A stretch of DNA of 64,000 bases, taken from contig NZ_JACJJP010000009.1 of NCBI RefSeq assembly GCF_016900095.1, forward strand, positions 42,031 to 106,030, in the 5' to 3' direction. Below the pieces are notes generated by a model. It saw only the letters and a program-made list of their open reading frames with translations, had not been told where the DNA came from and searched no databases. The first letter of the stretch is position 1, and every line of letters starts with the position of its first letter. Shown here piece by piece: positions 9,681-19,205 of this stretch. A program made the translations under genes and the position numbers. The DNA is from Gemmiger formicilis (GTDB taxonomy: Bacteria > Bacillota > Clostridia > Oscillospirales > Ruminococcaceae).

Positions 9681-10633
9681 GCCAGTATACCATCGGAATT
9701 GACCTGGGCGGCACAACCATGACCGCCGGTCTCGTCAATGAGAAATACGAGATTGTTTCCAAGCTGACCTGGGCGACCAGTCTTCCGCGTCCGGCCGACG
9801 ATCTGGAGCACGCGCTGGCAGATTTGTGCCGCGCGGTTGCCAAGCAGGCAAAGGTAGGCTTTGATCAGGTGGCTTATGTGGGAATCGGTACCCCCGGCAG
9901 CGTGAATTTTACCACCGGTTTTGTAGGGTACAATACCAACTTCGGCTACTACGACTGGAACCTGGGCCCGGACATGGAAAAGCTGCTGGGCTGCAAAGTC
10001 TACGTGGAAAATGATGCAAACGCCGCCGCTTTCGGCGAATACCTGGCCGGCGGCGCCAAGGGATACCGGGACGCTGTAATTGTAACCTTGGGTACCGGCA
10101 TCGGCAGCGGCATCATCCTGGGCGGAAAAATCCTGCGTGGGTTCAATTTTGCCGCCGGTGAGATGGGCCATACTGTCATTGTCAAGGACGGTCGTCCCTG
10201 CAATTGCGGCCGCCGCGGCTGCTGGGAGCGGTACGCCTCTGCCCGGGCGCTGAGCGAGGACACCAAGGAGGCCATGAAGAAGGATCCGGATACTCTGATG
10301 TGGAAGATTGCCGGAGATCTGGACCACGTAAACGCCAAGACCTCCTTTGACGCCATGGCTGCGGGCGATGCCTGCGGCAAGCGTGTGGTGGAGACCTGGC
10401 TGGAATATGTCGCCTGCGGCGTAGCCAACGTGGTCAACACGTTCCAGCCGGAAGTGATCTGCATCGGCGGCGGCGTGTCCAACCAGGGTGAAGTTCTGCT
10501 GGCTCCTGTCCGGGAGTACGTGGAACGGGAAACCCACAACATTACCACCGGGCGCAACCCGGTGATCAATGCCTGCGTGCTGCGCAATGACGCCGGTGTG
10601 ATCGGTGCCGCCGCCTTGGCGGATTCCATCTGA
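9677..10633 (+). CDS. glcK: ROK-family glucokinase
   Basis: 318 residues from the ATG at 9677, which overlaps the previous stop and has AGGAGG upstream. IGIDLGGTT is the phosphate-binding motif, VENDANAAAFGE holds the catalytic aspartate region, and CNCGRRGCWE is the zinc-binding ROK signature. It phosphorylates glucose to glucose-6-phosphate with ATP in the cytoplasm. No DNA-binding domain is present, so it is a kinase and not a ROK repressor. Genetic linkage to hprK and pfkA fits a glycolytic role. Confidence 0.9.
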   Translation: MSQYTIGIDLGGTTMTAGLVNEKYEIVSKLTWATSLPRPADDLEHALADLCRAVAKQAKVGFDQVAYVGIGTPGSVNFTTGFVGYNTNFGYYDWNLGPDMEKLLGCKVYVENDANAAAFGEYLAGGAKGYRDAVIVTLGTGIGSGIILGGKILRGFNFAAGEMGHTVIVKDGRPCNCGRRGCWERYASARALSEDTKEAMKKDPDTLMWKIAGDLDHVNAKTSFDAMAAGDACGKRVVETWLEYVACGVANVVNTFQPEVICIGGGVSNQGEVLLAPVREYVERETHNITTGRNPVINACVLRNDAGVIGAAALADSI

Positions 10634-10673
10634 ATCTTACATACACAAAACGTATCATAGGGGAGGGGCAAGC

Positions 10674-11600
10674 ATGATACAAGAGCCGATTGCCAATCTG
10701 CTGGACGCGATGGGCGCTGAGGCGTTGCCCTGTATTCATAACGAACCGTTGGATCGCCATACCACCTTCCGCATCGGCGGACCGGCCTGCGTGTTCTGCA
10801 AGCCGCGCACCGTGGTGGAGCTGGCCCGGACCTTGGAACTCTGCCATTCTTTCGGCGTTCGCACCTATCTGCTGGGCAACGGTTCCAACACATTATTTGC
10901 CGATGAAGGCTATGACGGCGCCGTCATCTGTCTGACTGACCTGAAGACCCGCAGCACAGCGCAGACGTTGCCGGATGGTAAAACCAGGCTCACTGCGGGG
11001 GCCGGAACTCTGCTGGTTTCGGTCTGTAACCGCGCTTTGGAACTGGGTCTCACCGGGCTGGAATTTGCATTCGGAATTCCCGGTACAGTGGGCGGGGCCG
11101 TCTATATGAACGCCGGCGCTTACGGCGGCGAGATGAAGGACGTTCTTTCCAAAGTGACTTTTCTGGACGAAAACCTGAAATTGCAGACACTGCCTGTGAA
11201 GGAATTGGCTCTTGGTTATCGCACCAGTATCTTTGAACAACGAAATTGGTGTATTCTGGAAGCGGAGTTCGTTCTGGAACCCGGCAACCGGGAAGAGATT
11301 CAGGCACACATGCAGGATTTCATGGCCAGACGGCGGGAAAAGCAGCCTCTTGACATGCCTTCCGCCGGCAGCACCTTCAAACGTCCGGCGGGATGCTTTG
11401 CCGGGCAGTTGATTGAGCAATGCGGTCTGCGGGGCTTTTCGGTGGGCGGCGCCGCCGTCAGCTGCAAGCATTGCGGCTTTGTTGTCAACACAGGCGGTGC
11501 CACCTGCGCCGATGTTGTGGAACTGACGGATAAAATCCGTGAAATTGTAAAGGAAAAGACCGGGCACGTTCTGGAACGTGAAATCCGGGTTGTGCGCTGA
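10674..11600 (+). CDS. murB: UDP-N-acetylenolpyruvoylglucosamine reductase
   Basis: 308 residues. MurB uses NADPH and FAD to reduce enolpyruvyl-UDP-GlcNAc to UDP-MurNAc in peptidoglycan synthesis. FRIGGPA and LLGNGSNTLFADEGYDG are FAD-binding segments, FGIPGTVGGAVYMNAGAYG is the family signature, and PSAGSTFKRP contains the proton-donor serine. The length and the lack of the extra loop of the E. coli type fit the short Gram-positive class. ATG at 10674 follows GGGGAGGGG. It precedes rapZ and whiA, a known Firmicutes gene order. Confidence 0.95.
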   Translation: MIQEPIANLLDAMGAEALPCIHNEPLDRHTTFRIGGPACVFCKPRTVVELARTLELCHSFGVRTYLLGNGSNTLFADEGYDGAVICLTDLKTRSTAQTLPDGKTRLTAGAGTLLVSVCNRALELGLTGLEFAFGIPGTVGGAVYMNAGAYGGEMKDVLSKVTFLDENLKLQTLPVKELALGYRTSIFEQRNWCILEAEFVLEPGNREEIQAHMQDFMARRREKQPLDMPSAGSTFKRPAGCFAGQLIEQCGLRGFSVGGAAVSCKHCGFVVNTGGATCADVVELTDKIREIVKEKTGHVLEREIRVVR

Positions 11601-11633
11601 CATCGGCTAGGCAGCGCGAAAGTGAGGGACTGG

Positions 11634-12497
11634 ATGAATTTTCTGGTTGTAACCGGACTTTCCGGTGCCGGCAAGTCCATGGCGGCCAATGCGTTGGAAG
11701 ACATTGGATACTTTTGCATTGACAATATTCCGGCCGGGCTTTTGCCCCGCATCGTGGACTTTGCTTTGCAGGGGGAAAACCAGCTGAATCGTGTGGCCGT
11801 TGTCATGGATATTCGCGGGTTGCGCACGGTGAAGGAAGTCAAGACAGCGCTGGCGGCGCTGGATGATAAACAGATGGCCTACGACATTCTTTTTCTGGAT
11901 GCCGCCGATGCCGTCATCCGCCGCCGGTACAAGGAAACCCGGCGTGCCCATCCTATGACCGCCAACGGACAGATGACCATTGACGAAGCTATCCGTCGGG
12001 AACGTGCCATTCTGCAGCCCCTTCGTGACCGTGCCAAATATGTGATCGATACCACCCAGTATTCCGCCGCACAGACCAAAGAGCGCATCTGTGGACTGTT
12101 CCTGAACCGTGGGCAGTGCTCCATGTCTTTGAGCATCATGTCATTCGGGTTCAAATACGGCTTGCCCCAGGAAGCGGACATTGTGCTGGATGTGCGTTGC
12201 CTGCCCAACCCCTTTTATGTACCGGAGCTCAAGGAGCTGACCGGCCTGGACCAGGCTGTGGTCGATTATGTGATGGCGGCGCCCGAATCTCAGGAGCTGC
12301 TGCGCCGCTATGAAAGCATGCTGGAGTACTCCCTTCCGCTGTATGTCAAGGAAGGAAAGAGCCAGCTGGTGGTGGCCGTGGGGTGCACGGGCGGCAAACA
12401 TCGGTCGATTACCTTTGCACGCAAGCTGGCTGAGTATTGCACCTCCATCGGCTATACGCCGACTGTTTTGCATCGGGATGCAAAACGTACTATGTAA
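11634..12497 (+). CDS. rapZ: RNase adapter / nucleotide-binding protein RapZ (YvcJ)
   Basis: 287 residues. The Walker A loop VTGLSGAGKS is at the very N-terminus, and the C-terminal half carries GCTGGKHRSIT, the conserved RapZ signature. In Bacillus the protein is called YvcJ and hydrolyses nucleotides; in E. coli RapZ senses glucosamine-6-phosphate. The ATG at 11634 is preferred over the upstream GTG at 11622 because GTGAGGGA then serves as ribosome site and the N-terminus matches relatives. In many Firmicutes yvcK sits between this gene and whiA, but here it is absent. Confidence 0.92.
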   Translation: MNFLVVTGLSGAGKSMAANALEDIGYFCIDNIPAGLLPRIVDFALQGENQLNRVAVVMDIRGLRTVKEVKTALAALDDKQMAYDILFLDAADAVIRRRYKETRRAHPMTANGQMTIDEAIRRERAILQPLRDRAKYVIDTTQYSAAQTKERICGLFLNRGQCSMSLSIMSFGFKYGLPQEADIVLDVRCLPNPFYVPELKELTGLDQAVVDYVMAAPESQELLRRYESMLEYSLPLYVKEGKSQLVVAVGCTGGKHRSITFARKLAEYCTSIGYTPTVLHRDAKRTM

Positions 12498-12518
12498 CCA
12501 GAAAGAGGCATCTGCAAG

Positions 12519-13457
12519 ATGAGCTTTTCTCAGGATGTCAAGGCGGAGATTCTGCGCCGCAAGGTCACTCGGCCTTGTTGCTGTACGGCTGCAGCGTATG
12601 CGGTCGCCTGCTTTGGCAAGTATTTTGACGACCGTGGCATCGTTCTCCAGACCGAAACGGAAGGTGTGGCCACCTTTGCCCAGAAAATGTATGCCCGCTG
12701 TGGCATCAGCGGACAGATTCTGCGCAAGGAACGCACCGCCGGATCGGTTGTGTATGAATTCAGCGTCAAAGACCCGGATGAGGTCCGGAAAATGCTGACC
12801 CTGTTCGGCCATACCGGCCGCGAAACGGCCCTGCGCATCAAGCCCGGATGTTTCAAATGTCAGCAGTGCGTATCCCACTTTGTGGCAACGGCCTTTCTGT
12901 GCTGCGGTACCGCAACAGACCCTGAAAAAGGATACAATATCGAGTTTCTGTCCACCAGATACCAGCTCTCTCAACAACTGGAAGCCATTCTGGCGGAGCA
13001 TGAATTTCATCCCCATCGTGCCTTGCGCAAGGGTGCTAACACGGTATACATCAAGGCCGGCGATCATATCGAAGACCTGTTGACTTTTATGGGGGCCGGT
13101 AATGCGGCCATGCGGATCATGGAACAGCGCATGTACAATGAAATGCGCAACAAAACCAACCGCCTGTCCAACTGCGAAACAGCAAACCTTGGAAAAAGTG
13201 TCCAGGCTGCGGTGCAGGTCCAGATGGCCATCCGGACACTGGAGGATGCCGGCGCTTTGGAAACGTTGCCGGAACCCCTGCGCACAACCGCCAAGCTGCG
13301 GATGCAGTACCCGGATTTGCCGCTGGCACGGCTGGCGGAAAAATTTGATCCCCCGGTCAGCAAGGCCGGATTGTCCCACCGCTTCAAGCGGATCCAGCAG
13401 GCTGCCCAACGCCTGAGCGGGGCGCCTGCATCCGAAGGAAAGGAACAACATGCCTGA
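12519..13457 (+). CDS. whiA: DNA-binding protein WhiA
   Basis: 312 residues. MSFSQDVKAEI is the typical N-terminus. The middle is the degenerate homing-endonuclease (LAGLIDADG-like) fold and the end, PLARLAEKFDPPVSKAGLSHRFKRI, is the helix-turn-helix. WhiA is a conserved Gram-positive factor tied to cell division and chromosome segregation, and to sporulation in Streptomyces. It starts 21 bases after rapZ and overlaps dnaE by eight bases, so these genes are very likely one transcript. Confidence 0.93.
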   Translation: MSFSQDVKAEILRRKVTRPCCCTAAAYAVACFGKYFDDRGIVLQTETEGVATFAQKMYARCGISGQILRKERTAGSVVYEFSVKDPDEVRKMLTLFGHTGRETALRIKPGCFKCQQCVSHFVATAFLCCGTATDPEKGYNIEFLSTRYQLSQQLEAILAEHEFHPHRALRKGANTVYIKAGDHIEDLLTFMGAGNAAMRIMEQRMYNEMRNKTNRLSNCETANLGKSVQAAVQVQMAIRTLEDAGALETLPEPLRTTAKLRMQYPDLPLARLAEKFDPPVSKAGLSHRFKRIQQAAQRLSGAPASEGKEQHA

Positions 13458-16400
13458 GCAACCAAAACGTCAGTTTACCCACCTGCATCTTCATACCGAA
13501 TACAGCCTGCTTGACGGCGCATGTCGGATTGACAAACTGTTCGACCGCGTGAAAGAGCTGGGCCAGACCGCCGTGGCCATCACCGACCACGGCGTTATGT
13601 ATGGATGCGTACAATTTTATGATGCCGCCATCGCTGCCGGTATCCGCCCCATCATCGGCTGCGAAGTCTATGTGGCAACCCGCACCCGTTTTGACAAGGT
13701 AAACCGCATTGACGGCAACAACCACCTGGTTCTGCTGTGCAAGGACGAAACCGGTTATAAGAATCTGATTAAGTTGGTCAGCGCCGGATTTCTGGAAGGC
13801 TTTTATTCCAAGCCTCGCGTGGACAAGGATCTTCTGGAACAGCATCACGAAGGTTTGATCTGCCTGTCGGCCTGCCTGGCAGGGGAGGTGCCCCAGGCCA
13901 TTCTGGCCGGGGATTATGAGCGGGCCAAACAAGTGGCGCTGTATTACCGGGATCTGTTCGGAGAAGGCAACTATTATATTGAGCTGCAGGACCACGGACT
14001 GGAGGAAGACAACATCGTTCTTCCGCAGCTGATCCGCTTGTCCCGGGAAACCGGCATTCCTCTGGTAGCTACCAACGACGCTCACTATCTGACGAGGGAA
14101 GACTCCAAGATGCAGAGTATTCTGCTGTGCATCCAGACAGGCAAAACCATTGCCGACGCCGACCGCATGGAATTCCAGACCGACGAATTCTATGTCAAGA
14201 GCACCGACGAGATGTATGATCTGTTCGCCATGGTACCGGAAGCCTGTGAAAACACGAACCGGATTGCGGAACAGTGTCATTTTGATTTTCACTACGGTGA
14301 AACCAAGCTGCCCTATTTCAAGGCTCCGGACGGCATGGAAAACCAGGACTACTTTGAAAAGCTGTGTTGGGACGGACTGGAACGACGGTATCCCGGCCAT
14401 GTCACCCAGGAACTGCGGGATCGTCTTTCCTACGAAATCGGCGTCATTTCCAAGATGGGGTATACCAACTACTACCTCATCGTTTTCGATTTCATCAACT
14501 ATGCCAAAAACAAAGGCATTCCGGTGGGGCCCGGCCGTGGCTCCGGTGCTGGCAGCCTGGCCGCGTACTGCGTGGGAATCACCGACATTGACCCCATTCG
14601 TTACAATCTCATTTTCGAGCGCTTCCTGAACCCGGAGCGCGTTTCCATGCCGGATTTTGACGTGGACTTCTGCTACGAACGCCGGCAGGAAGTCATTGAT
14701 TACGTCAATGAAAAGTACGGCCGGGATCATGTGGCCCAGATTGTCACCTTCGGCACCATGGCGGCCCGGGCTGCCGTGCGGGATGTGGGCCGGGTCATGG
14801 GCATGTCCTACCAGGATGTGGACCGGGTGGCCAAGCTTATTCCCATGGAACTGAAGATGACCTTGCAGCATGCACTGGAAGTCTCGCCGGACCTGAAGAA
14901 TCTGTATGAAGCCGATTCCCAGGTGCATGAGCTGATCGACACTTCCCTGAAAGTGGAAGGCATGCCCCGCCACGCCTCCACCCACGCTGCCGGTGTTGTC
15001 ATTACCCGGGAAGCCGCCACCGAATATGTTCCGCTATCCACCAATGACGGTCTGCCTGTAACCCAGTTCAACATGACCGAGATTGAACGTCTAGGCCTGC
15101 TGAAAATGGACTTTCTGGGACTGCGTACCCTGACCGTGATTCATGATACGGAGGTGGCTGTCCAACGGCGGAATCCTTCTTTCACCCACGAATCTATCGA
15201 TTACGATGACCAAGCCACCTACGCCATGCTCACCAACGGTGAGACCGAAGGGGTGTTCCAGCTGGAATCCACCGGCATGAAACAGGTGCTCACCGGCCTG
15301 AAGCCAAAAGACCTGGAAGATATCATTGCTTTGATTTCTTTGTATCGTCCCGGCCCCATGGATTCCATCCCCACCTATCTGCGCAACCGCCGCGAGCCGG
15401 ACAAGATCAGCTATCGCACGCCCCAGCTTGCCCACATTCTGGACGTCACCAACGGATGCATCGTGTACCAGGAACAGGTCATGCAGATCTGCCGGGAACT
15501 GGCCGGGTTCAGCTTTGGCCAGGCGGATAACGTCCGCCGTGCTATGAGCAAAAAGAAGCACAAAGTGATGGAGGCTGAACGTGCCCACTTTGTGTACGGC
15601 TGCACCGACCCAGGCAAGGAGTGTCCGGGGTGTATTCACAACGGTATTTCGGAGGAAGCTGCCAACGCCATTTATGACGATATGAGCAGCTTTGCCTCCT
15701 ATGCATTCAACAAATCCCACGCTGCCTGCTATGCCTATGTGGCCTTCCAAACGGCATACCTCAAATGCCATTATCCCCAGGAATTCATGGCCGCATTGCT
15801 GACCAGCGTGCTGGACAACACCTCCAAGGTGATTGAGTACTCCACCGAGTGCCAGCGTCTGGGAATCAAGGTGCTGCCGCCCGACATCAACATTTCCCGC
15901 GGCGGATTTACAGCCGACGGCAACAGCATCCGCTTCGGCCTGAACGCGGTAAAAAGTGTGGGCCGCAACCTGATTGACGGAGTCATCCGGGAAAGAAAGC
16001 TTCGTCCTTTCCGCAGTCTGTACGACTTCTGTAAGCGGATGCGCGGTGCGGAACTGAACCGCCGTGCACTGGAAAACCTGATCCGGGCAGGCGCTTTTGA
16101 CGCGCTGGAACCCAGCCGTCACGGCATGATGCAGAGCGTGGAAGGCATTCTGAAAAGCGTAGAAACAGACGCTCGTCAAAATCTGGAAGGACAGCTGGAC
16201 CTGTTCAGCGCCATGGCGGGGAACAGCGGGGATGCCGCCACAGACGATTACAAAGTGCCGGATCTGCCGGAATATCCCACTTCCGAGCTTCTCAAGATGG
16301 AGAAGGAAGTATCCGGTCTGTATCTGTCCGGACATCCTTTGGATGCCTACCGGGAAAAAATCATGCAGGTGTCCACCTGTATGATTTCCCAGTTGAGCGG

Positions 16401-16983
16401 GGACGATGCCAAGGAGTTCGACAACAAAACCGTGACGCTGCTGTGCACTGTAGTCAAAAGCAGAATCATGACCACCAAGTCCAACACCTTGATGGCGTTC
16501 ACCACCGTGGAAGATCTGACCGGCACCATGGAACTGCTGGTGTTTCCCCGGGTGTTTTCCTCCTATCGTGCCTACCTGCAGGAAAATGCGGTGGTGGTGG
16601 TATCCGGCCGTGTCTCTTATAAAGAGGATGAGGGTACCCGGCTGGTGGCCGAACATATCGCCCCTGTGGATGAGTATGATCCTTCCCGAGGATTTGCCAC
16701 CCCTGCCGGACAGTTTCCGGGGCAGGCCAGATCGGCCGATCCCCATAAAGTCATCGGGCTGTGGCTGCTCGTACCTTCGCGCAACAGCAGGGAAATGGCC
16801 AAAATCGAAAATCTTCTTCGGAATATCTTTGACGGCCCCACTCCGGTCTATTTCAAATTTGAAGATTCCGGCCAGCGCATGCGCGCCCCACAGAGCCTTT
16901 GGGCCAATGACGTTCCCATTTTGCGCAAGGAACTGCAGCGTATTCTGGGAGCGGACCATGTAAAAGAGCAAACGGCAAAATAA
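13450..16983 (+). CDS. dnaE: DNA polymerase III alpha subunit (DnaE type)
   Basis: 1177 residues, the usual length of DnaE1. HLHLHTEYSLLDGACRI opens the PHP domain, the palm carries PDFDVDFCYERR with catalytic aspartates, and an OB-fold lies near residues 980-1060 (TVTLLCTVVKSRIMTTKSN). The enzyme is the polymerising subunit of the replicative holoenzyme. The absence of a DEDD proofreading domain separates it from PolC. The start at 13450 lies inside the end of whiA. An approximately 180-base gap with a promoter separates it from pfkA. Confidence 0.95.
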   Translation: MPEQPKRQFTHLHLHTEYSLLDGACRIDKLFDRVKELGQTAVAITDHGVMYGCVQFYDAAIAAGIRPIIGCEVYVATRTRFDKVNRIDGNNHLVLLCKDETGYKNLIKLVSAGFLEGFYSKPRVDKDLLEQHHEGLICLSACLAGEVPQAILAGDYERAKQVALYYRDLFGEGNYYIELQDHGLEEDNIVLPQLIRLSRETGIPLVATNDAHYLTREDSKMQSILLCIQTGKTIADADRMEFQTDEFYVKSTDEMYDLFAMVPEACENTNRIAEQCHFDFHYGETKLPYFKAPDGMENQDYFEKLCWDGLERRYPGHVTQELRDRLSYEIGVISKMGYTNYYLIVFDFINYAKNKGIPVGPGRGSGAGSLAAYCVGITDIDPIRYNLIFERFLNPERVSMPDFDVDFCYERRQEVIDYVNEKYGRDHVAQIVTFGTMAARAAVRDVGRVMGMSYQDVDRVAKLIPMELKMTLQHALEVSPDLKNLYEADSQVHELIDTSLKVEGMPRHASTHAAGVVITREAATEYVPLSTNDGLPVTQFNMTEIERLGLLKMDFLGLRTLTVIHDTEVAVQRRNPSFTHESIDYDDQATYAMLTNGETEGVFQLESTGMKQVLTGLKPKDLEDIIALISLYRPGPMDSIPTYLRNRREPDKISYRTPQLAHILDVTNGCIVYQEQVMQICRELAGFSFGQADNVRRAMSKKKHKVMEAERAHFVYGCTDPGKECPGCIHNGISEEAANAIYDDMSSFASYAFNKSHAACYAYVAFQTAYLKCHYPQEFMAALLTSVLDNTSKVIEYSTECQRLGIKVLPPDINISRGGFTADGNSIRFGLNAVKSVGRNLIDGVIRERKLRPFRSLYDFCKRMRGAELNRRALENLIRAGAFDALEPSRHGMMQSVEGILKSVETDARQNLEGQLDLFSAMAGNSGDAATDDYKVPDLPEYPTSELLKMEKEVSGLYLSGHPLDAYREKIMQVSTCMISQLSGDDAKEFDNKTVTLLCTVVKSRIMTTKSNTLMAFTTVEDLTGTMELLVFPRVFSSYRAYLQENAVVVVSGRVSYKEDEGTRLVAEHIAPVDEYDPSRGFATPAGQFPGQARSADPHKVIGLWLLVPSRNSREMAKIENLLRNIFDGPTPVYFKFEDSGQRMRAPQSLWANDVPILRKELQRILGADHVKEQTAK

Positions 16984-17030
16984 ATCCATATCTTTTGCAT
17001 GATTTATCCATAATTGGCGAGCCACACATA

Positions 17031-17039
17031 TGGTATAAT
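17031..17039 (+). promoter_or_regulatory. Predicted extended -10 promoter of pfkA
   Basis: TGGTATAAT at 17031-17039 is an extended -10 element (TGN plus a perfect TATAAT). No good -35 is seen at 17 bases, which is common for extended -10 promoters. It would give a leader of roughly 115 bases before the pfkA start. Confidence 0.6.
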
Positions 17040-17059
17040 ACTTTACGGGGGATTGTTAC

Positions 17060-17156
17060 ACCTTTAACACACGGTCGGGAAGGGCCGTGCCCCCGGTTGG
17101 CGGAAGATCCGCAAACGGAGCATAAAACGCCAAGCCTTTGATTTAACGGGAGGGAA
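17060..17156 (+). promoter_or_regulatory. Structured leader of pfkA with competing hairpins
   Basis: CACGG at 17070-17074 pairs with CCGTG at 17085-17089. Further on, TTGGCG (17097-17102) can pair with CGCCAA (17128-17133), enclosing a small hairpin TCCG-CAAA-CGGA (17108-17119). Alternatively GCGGA (17100-17104) pairs with TCCGC (17108-17112). These two folds exclude each other. The ribosome site GGGAGGG follows at about 17149. Function as a regulatory leader is inference; no known riboswitch class was recognised. Confidence 0.4.
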
Positions 17157-17161
17157 ATCTT

Positions 17162-18136
17162 ATGGCTAAGGAGATTAAAACCATCGGCGTCCTGACGAGC
17201 GGCGGCGATGCGCCCGGTATGAACGCCGCTGTACGCGCAATCGTGCGTACCGGCATCACCCGCGGTTACCGCATGATGGGCATTCAGCGCGGCTATAATG
17301 GACTGATCAACGGTGAATGCTACGAGATGAATGTCCGCAGCGTGTCGGAGATCATCCACCGCGGCGGTACGATTCTGTACACTGCCCGCTGCCTGGAGTT
17401 CAAGACCAAAGAAGGTCAGGCCAAGGGTCTGGCCCGCTGCAAGGAGCTGGGAATCGATGCCCTTGTGGTCATCGGCGGCGACGGTTCCTTTATGGGCGCC
17501 CGGGCACTGGCCAATCAGGGCATTCCCTGCATCGGCATCCCCGGCACCATCGACAACGACATTGCCTGCAGTGAATATACCATCGGCTACGACACGGCCA
17601 TGAACACGGCTGTGGAAGCCATCGACAAACTGCGCGACACCACGCAGAGCCATGACCGCTGCAGCGTGGTCGAGGTTATGGGCCATCACGCCGGGTACAT
17701 TGCTTTGAATGTGGGCATCGCTACCGGCGCACTGGCTGTGTTGCTGCCCGAACGTCCCTTCGATTTTGAGCGGGACATCCTGCAGCGCATGCGCCAGACC
17801 CAGTTCACCGGCAAAAAACACTTCATTATCATTGTATCCGAAGGCGTCATCGGTGCCCAGGAACTGGCCAACCAGATTCAGGCTGCCACCGGTGTCGATT
17901 CCCGTGCAACGGTGCTGGGCCATATCCAGCGTGGCGGTTCTCCCACGGTTCGCGACCGCGTGAACGCTTCTCTGATGGGGTATCACGCCATCGACCTGCT
18001 GGACAAGGGCATCTACAACCGTGTTGTGGCCGTATCCGGCGGTAAGATCGTGGACTACGATGTCAACGTGGCGCTGTCCATGCACAAGACCATCGATCCC
18101 AGCGAGATTGAAGTGGCCAACTCCATTTCCATCTGA
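17162..18136 (+). CDS. pfkA: ATP-dependent 6-phosphofructokinase
   Basis: 324 residues. LTSGGDAPGMNAA binds ATP, VIGGDGSFMGA is the phosphate loop and GIPGTIDND carries the catalytic aspartate, matching bacterial PfkA that converts fructose-6-phosphate to fructose-1,6-bisphosphate. The GGDGS motif, with glycine after aspartate, points to ATP and not pyrophosphate as donor. The gene has its own promoter and leader and is followed by a strong terminator, so it seems to be a single-gene unit. Pyruvate kinase, often the next gene in Firmicutes, is not here. Confidence 0.95.
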   Translation: MAKEIKTIGVLTSGGDAPGMNAAVRAIVRTGITRGYRMMGIQRGYNGLINGECYEMNVRSVSEIIHRGGTILYTARCLEFKTKEGQAKGLARCKELGIDALVVIGGDGSFMGARALANQGIPCIGIPGTIDNDIACSEYTIGYDTAMNTAVEAIDKLRDTTQSHDRCSVVEVMGHHAGYIALNVGIATGALAVLLPERPFDFERDILQRMRQTQFTGKKHFIIIVSEGVIGAQELANQIQAATGVDSRATVLGHIQRGGSPTVRDRVNASLMGYHAIDLLDKGIYNRVVAVSGGKIVDYDVNVALSMHKTIDPSEIEVANSISI

Positions 18137-18151
18137 TTGTTCGCATTTTTC

Positions 18152-18187
18152 ACGAAGCCGGTGTTCTGCATCCGGCTTCGTCTTTTT
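18152..18187 (+). terminator. Rho-independent terminator after pfkA
   Basis: ACGAAGCCGG (18152-18161) pairs perfectly with CCGGCTTCGT (18172-18181) and is followed by CTTTTTG. It lies 16 bases after the pfkA stop. Confidence 0.88.
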
Positions 18188-18269
18188 GTGTGGCATGGCA
18201 GGGGAAGGCCCTGTTGCAACCCGTAAAGCACAATCCGGGCCGGATTTGTCATGTTTTTATAAAAAGCAC

Positions 18270-18298
18270 TTGCAATCTTTTTGGCATTGTGGTATTAT
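18270..18298 (+). promoter_or_regulatory. Predicted promoter of rpsB-tsf
   Basis: TTGCAA at 18270-18275 and TATTAT at 18293-18298 are spaced by 17 bases. The resulting leader is about 120 bases, long enough for S2 autoregulation, and contains CCCAA/TTGGG complementarity around 18335-18357. The regulatory role of the leader is inferred. Confidence 0.65.
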
Positions 18299-18424
18299 AT
18301 TTCGGCAATACACACGCATTGCGTTGTTTTTTTGTGCCCAAACGGTCCATACTTGGGAACGGGAAGGTTAGAAAACAATCACGCGATGCGGAGGGTAAAA
18401 CTAAATTTTTGGAGGAAAATTACT

Positions 18425-19147
18425 ATGGCAGTCGTTTCTATGAAGCAGCTTCTCGAAGCCGGTGTCCACTTCGGTCACCAGACCCGTCGCTGGAACCCCA
18501 AGATGGCGAAGTACATCTTCACCGAGCGCAACGGCATCTACATCATCGATCTGCAGAAGACCGTGAAGAAGCTGGATGAGGCTTACAACTTCGTGCGTGA
18601 CACTACCGCCAACGGCGGCGAAATCCTGTTCGTCGGCACCAAGAAGCAGGCTCAGGAGTCTATTCGTGATGAGGCTACCCGCTGCGGTATGCACTTTGTC
18701 AATGCTCGTTGGCTGGGCGGCATGCTGACCAACTTCCGCACCATTCGCAAGCGCATCGACCGCATGGAGCAGCTGAAGACCATGCAGGAAGACGGCACTT
18801 TCGATCTGCTGCCGAAGAAGGAAGTTGTCAAGCTGGAACTGGAGATGGAGAAGCTGGACAAGTACCTGGGCGGCGTCAAGGACATGAAGACCCTGCCGAA
18901 GGCTCTGTTCATCGTTGACCCCCACAAGGAGCGCATTGCCGTTTCTGAGGCCCGCAAGCTGCACATCCCCATCGTGGCCATTGTCGATACCAACTGCGAT
19001 CCCGATGAGATCGATTACGTCATCCCCGGCAATGACGACGCTATCCGCGCTGTCAAGCTGATCTCTGCCGCCATGGCCGATGCCGCTCTGGAAGGCAAGC
19101 AGGGCGTGCAGGATGCTCCTGCCGCTGCCGAGACTGCCGAGGCTTGA
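18425..19147 (+). CDS. rpsB: 30S ribosomal protein S2
   Basis: 240 residues. [20 protein letters not shown] and the following [20 protein letters not shown] are the classic S2 N-terminus, and [17 protein letters not shown] lies in the second half. S2 is an essential small-subunit protein that binds late in assembly. The ATG at 18425 follows TTTTGGAGGAAAA. It pairs with tsf downstream, the near-universal bacterial order. The alanine-rich tail is normal for the group. Confidence 0.97.
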   Translation: MAVVSMKQLLEAGVHFGHQTRRWNPKMAKYIFTERNGIYIIDLQKTVKKLDEAYNFVRDTTANGGEILFVGTKKQAQESIRDEATRCGMHFVNARWLGGMLTNFRTIRKRIDRMEQLKTMQEDGTFDLLPKKEVVKLELEMEKLDKYLGGVKDMKTLPKALFIVDPHKERIAVSEARKLHIPIVAIVDTNCDPDEIDYVIPGNDDAIRAVKLISAAMADAALEGKQGVQDAPAAAETAEA

Positions 19148-19205
19148 TCTGAAGCAGTACGATCCGATTCAACGCTGACTTTTTTCAAAGAAAGGACGAT
19201 ACGTT

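Noticed and set aside
13384..14985. 533-codon open frame on the minus strand
   Set aside because: Antisense to the PHP and palm parts of dnaE, with low-complexity translation.
15091..17025. 644-codon open frame on the minus strand
   Set aside because: Antisense to dnaE, whose motifs are complete on the plus strand; no ribosome site or domain.
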